DNA of 64,000 nucleotides from Methylovirgula sp. 4M-Z18 (lineage in GTDB: Bacteria > Pseudomonadota > Alphaproteobacteria > Rhizobiales > Beijerinckiaceae), in assembly GCF_037890675.1 (NCBI RefSeq), contig NZ_CP149574.1, forward strand, positions 2,828,874 through 2,892,873. The letters run 5' to 3'. A program made the translations under genes and the position numbers. Positions 61,135-64,000 of the stretch are shown piece by piece; within the stretch, counting starts at the first letter, position 1; the number at the start of each line of letters is the position of its first letter. A model generated the notes under the pieces. It did no database searches and had not been told where the DNA came from. It worked only from the letters and a program-made list of their open reading frames with translations.

Positions 61135-63227
61135 GCCTGGATGCCTTTACGAATGAGGAGAATGGTGCCGTCGGTCTGGATGACGGCATCGAACAGGGTG
61201 GTGACGACGGTCGACGTCTCGCGCTCCACGATCACGGCGGGTCCGACCACGCGATCGTGCGACGACAGAGTCTCCCGTTCGATGATCGCGTAGGTTTGAA
61301 CCGAGCCGCTGGCCGGATCGAATACCGGACGCTTCACCTTTGCTGCGACCGCAGTCTCCCCCGCAGCGATCTGATTCCGGACGGCGTGCGGCCGTTGGTT
61401 GGAGGCCTTGACCGACCAGGTCACGATTTCGATCTCCAGCTTGCCAAGGCCGTCGATGGCGCGGCCGAAGAAACGCTGGTAGCTGGCCTGGAACCATTCC
61501 TTGAGTTGCGCCGCCGCATCGTCCCCGAACATGTCGTTCGGCACGTTCACCGGAATTTCCCACCCTTGACCGGCATAGCGCATGAAAGCCGTGATCTCGC
61601 AATCGATCCGGCCGCTCGTGCCGGCGCGCACGAAGCTCTCGGCGGAGGCCTTCAGGCCGCGCAACAATTTATTCGCTGCATCGGCGTTGAATTGCGAAAG
61701 ACGCGTGACCCGCGACGCCAGCGCTTCGAAGCCGAAGGGCGCTTTCAGAAAGCCGATCGCCGACCCGACGCCCGCCCCCTTGGGCACAAGGCATCTGTCG
61801 ATGCCGAGCTTCTCGCACAGCCGCGCCGCATGCAGCGGCGCCGCGCCGCCAAAGGCGATCATGATATTATCGGAAATGTTCTTGCCGTTTTCGACGGCGT
61901 GGACCCGCGCAGCATTGGCCATGTTCTCGTCCACGACCTCGCAAATGCCGAAGGCCGTCGACATCGTATCAAGCGACAGGCGATCGCCGACATCGCGCAT
62001 GATCGCTTGTTTGGATGCGCTGCTATCGAGCTTGATGGCGCCGCCGGCGAAATTGTTCGGATCGAGCTTGCCGAGGACCAGGTCGGCATCGGTGATCGCC
62101 GGATGCATGCCGCCGCGTCCATAGCACGCCGGCCCCGGCTCCGATCCGGCACTTTCAGGTCCGGTCTGAATGCGGCCCATGGCATCGACCCAGGCGATCG
62201 ATCCGCCGCCGGCGCCGATTTCGATCATCTCGATCACCGGAATGGAGATCGGCATGCCGGACCCTTTGCAGAACCGGTAGGTTCGGGCAACCTCGAAAGT
62301 CCGCGCTGTGCGCGGCGCACAATCCTCGATCAAACAGATCTTGGCCGTGGTGCCGCCCATGTCGTAGGAGACCACCTTTTCCAAGCCGAAGCGCTCGGCG
62401 ATATCGGCCGCGAAAATAGCGCCGCCCGCTGGACCCGACTCCACCAGCCGCACGGGAAATTCCGATGCGGTCTCCACCGAAATCAACCCGCCGCCGGAAT
62501 GGATCATAAAGACCGGGCAGTTTGCGCCCATGTCCTTCAGGCGCGTCTGCAGGCGGGCGAGATAATCGGCCATCTGCGGCCGCACATAGGCATTCGCGCA
62601 GACCGTGTTGAAGCGCTCGAACTCGCGCATCTGCGGCGAAACCTCCGCACTGATGGAGATCGGAACCCGCAGCTTCTTGGCGAGGATCTCGCGCGCCCGC
62701 CGCTCGTGGACCGGGTTAACGTAGGAATGGATGAAACCGATCGCGACCGCGCCAAATCCGGCTGCGGCGATCGCATCGGCAATCTCTTCCAAAGCCGCGT
62801 CGTCCAGCGGCTGCAGTTCCTGCCCCCCTGCCCCGATGCGCCCTTTGACAACGAACCTATGCTCGCGCGGAATCAAAGGTGTCGGCAAGCGAAGATTCAA
62901 ATCATATTGCTCGAACCTATTTTCGGTGCGCATCTCGATCACGTCACGGAACCCTTCCGTCGTGACCAGCGCCGTCTTGGCGCCCCGGCGCTCGATCAAG
63001 GCATTGGTGGCGAGGGTCGTGCCGTGGATGACGATACCGATGTCGCTTGGCGCAAGGCCGGCACCGCGCAGCACGATGGCGATACCGTCGAGAATGGCTT
63101 GCTCGGGCGCCGCATAATTGGTCAGCACTTTGGTCGAGAAGATTGTTCCCCGCACATCGAGCGCAATGTCCGTGAAGGTGCCGCCGATGTCTGCGCCAAG
63201 GCGGATATCGTCCTTTGCCGTATTCAT
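61131..63227 (-). CDS. hyuA: Hydantoinase A/oxoprolinase family protein
   Basis: 698 residues with an actin/ASKHA-type ATP site: RLGADIGGTFTDIALDVRG at the N-terminus, VSYDMGGTTAKICLIED in the centre, and GAGGGSIAWVDAMGRIQTGP. It works with HyuB as the ATP-hydrolysing subunit. Hydantoinase A and B are separate genes, as in bacteria, not fused as in eukaryotic 5-oxoprolinase. The start overlaps the TPP-enzyme stop by 4 bp. Confidence 0.9.
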   Translation of the reverse strand: MNTAKDDIRLGADIGGTFTDIALDVRGTIFSTKVLTNYAAPEQAILDGIAIVLRGAGLAPSDIGIVIHGTTLATNALIERRGAKTALVTTEGFRDVIEMRTENRFEQYDLNLRLPTPLIPREHRFVVKGRIGAGGQELQPLDDAALEEIADAIAAAGFGAVAIGFIHSYVNPVHERRAREILAKKLRVPISISAEVSPQMREFERFNTVCANAYVRPQMADYLARLQTRLKDMGANCPVFMIHSGGGLISVETASEFPVRLVESGPAGGAIFAADIAERFGLEKVVSYDMGGTTAKICLIEDCAPRTARTFEVARTYRFCKGSGMPISIPVIEMIEIGAGGGSIAWVDAMGRIQTGPESAGSEPGPACYGRGGMHPAITDADLVLGKLDPNNFAGGAIKLDSSASKQAIMRDVGDRLSLDTMSTAFGICEVVDENMANAARVHAVENGKNISDNIMIAFGGAAPLHAARLCEKLGIDRCLVPKGAGVGSAIGFLKAPFGFEALASRVTRLSQFNADAANKLLRGLKASAESFVRAGTSGRIDCEITAFMRYAGQGWEIPVNVPNDMFGDDAAAQLKEWFQASYQRFFGRAIDGLGKLEIEIVTWSVKASNQRPHAVRNQIAAGETAVAAKVKRPVFDPASGSVQTYAIIERETLSSHDRVVGPAVIVERETSTVVTTLFDAVIQTDGTILLIRKGIQA

Positions 63228-64000
63228 GTCTTAGCCTTTTGCGATTTCAGCGCGGCATCGCGCATTTGCGAGAGAGTTTGACGGGGCGTCAGCGCTTCCG
63301 CCGAAACCGTGATGTCGAGGACAGCACCCGTCGCCGACTTCAGCGCACGATCGAAGGCTGCCGGAAATTCACCCGTCGCGCTGACGCGTTCGGCGTGGAA
63401 GCCGTATGATTGTGCGAGTTGAACGAAATCGGGATTCTCGAGCGTAGTGCCGGAAACGCGCGCGGGATAGTTGCGCTCCTGATGTGCCCGTATCGTGCCA
63501 TAGATACCGTTGTTCACAATCAGAACGATCGGCTGCGCACCGGCCTGCATGGCCGTCCCGAGTTCCTGGCAGTTCATCTGGAAATCGCCGTCGCCGGCAA
63601 AACAAACCACCGTGCGGTTCGGAAACGCCACTTTGGCGGCAATGCTCGCGGGAAGGCCGTAACCCATGGCGCCCGACTGCGGCGCCAACAGGCGCGCCTT
63701 CGGCCCGAATTTGAAAAACTTGTTCGGCCAGACGGTGAAGTTGCCCGCGCCGTTGGTCAGGATCACATCGTCGGGCAGACGATCGCGCAGCCAGGCGCTG
63801 ACCTCGACCATATCCACGGGACCGGGCTGCACAGGCGCGGAAAACGCCGCTTCGTACTTTTCACGTGCCCGCGCACGCCAGTCGCTCCATTGACCTTTGA
63901 CAGGAGCCAATACTTTAGCGAACGCGTTCGGACCGGCCTGCACACCCAGGACCGGCACATAGACCTTTCCGATCTCGCGGTCCGACGGGTGCACGTGAAT
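63224..64000 (-). CDS. Thiamine-diphosphate-dependent enzyme (acetolactate-synthase-like), C-terminal part, partial
   Basis: The frame is open to the right edge, so only 258 residues of the C-terminal part are seen; the start is outside. The TPP-binding domain shows the GDG...N motif as FAGDGDFQMNCQELGTAMQ with IVNNGIYGTIRAHQ following, and APQSGAMGYGLPASIAAKVAF ahead of it, as in acetolactate synthase, glyoxylate carboligase and benzaldehyde lyase groups. It is the first visible gene of the overlapped operon and could act on the oxo acid formed by the aminotransferase. Confidence 0.88.
   Translation of the reverse strand: MHVHPSDREIGKVYVPVLGVQAGPNAFAKVLAPVKGQWSDWRARAREKYEAAFSAPVQPGPVDMVEVSAWLRDRLPDDVILTNGAGNFTVWPNKFFKFGPKARLLAPQSGAMGYGLPASIAAKVAFPNRTVVCFAGDGDFQMNCQELGTAMQAGAQPIVLIVNNGIYGTIRAHQERNYPARVSGTTLENPDFVQLAQSYGFHAERVSATGEFPAAFDRALKSATGAVLDITVSAEALTPRQTLSQMRDAALKSQKAKT

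Noticed and set aside
61035-63281. 748-codon plus-strand open frame opposite hydantoinase A
   Set aside because: Antisense shadow with no motifs; the minus-strand gene has ATP-site signatures and overlapped neighbours.

Overview
The window is about 64 kb of moderately GC-rich bacterial DNA with AT-rich intergenic stretches. Gene content fits an alphaproteobacterium of the order Hyphomicrobiales (Rhizobiales), possibly Beijerinckiaceae-like: a PrsDE-type exporter beside exopolysaccharide genes, an H-NS-type silencer, paired molybdenum hydroxylases with their own cytochromes c, a CioAB-type bd oxidase, and a palindromic intergenic element of a kind common in this order. The taxonomic placement is an inference. 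I saw no rRNA, tRNA or CRISPR array.

Region 1 (1-20.3 kb) is an envelope and exopolysaccharide locus. On the minus strand a 1901-residue surface-type protein (dimethylformamidase-like core plus four DUF4082/cadherin-like repeat units) is followed by a small unknown gene and a C39-like type I exporter that runs off the left edge. To the right lie a polyprenyl-phosphate sugar transferase, a catalytically dead IS256-family transposase homologue, prsD/prsE, an H-NS protein, an outer-membrane polysaccharide export lipoprotein, a hexapeptide acyltransferase and a Wzc/ExoP co-polymerase kinase. No flippase or polymerase is visible, so the pathway is only partly present here.

Region 2 (20.5-33.4 kb) is catabolic. 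An IS3 remnant abuts arylformamidase (kynB), convergent with kynU-kynA, giving the tryptophan-to-anthranilate route. After a DUF3237 gene come two three-gene molybdenum hydroxylase modules (2Fe-2S subunit, large Mo subunit, triheme cytochrome c) pointing at each other.

Region 3 (33.6-46.3 kb) looks like an electrophile or quinone stress island: two MhqO-like ring-cleaving VOC dioxygenases, three YcaC-type isochorismatase hydrolases, an alpha/beta hydrolase, a CPA1 antiporter, an AraC regulator, a cNMP-domain flavoprotein lacking the thioredoxin reductase cysteines, XapX, and an amidohydrolase with a Cys/His-rich tail. Several inverted repeats sit in its intergenic gaps.

Region 4 (46.3-52.3 kb) holds cydAB with a 55-residue membrane protein ahead and a 34-residue DUF2474-like protein behind, then a DoxX-MFS-EmrA export operon. 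Region 5 (52.3-56.3 kb) holds a palindromic repeat element, a periplasmic molybdopterin-fold protein paired with a membrane GGDEF-EAL protein, and an FkbM methyltransferase. Region 6 (56.3-64 kb) is a tightly overlapped minus-strand operon: TPP enzyme (cut by the right edge), hydantoinase/oxoprolinase A and B, aminotransferase, uronate-dehydrogenase-like SDR and FAD oxidoreductase. It is a plausible undescribed catabolic pathway.
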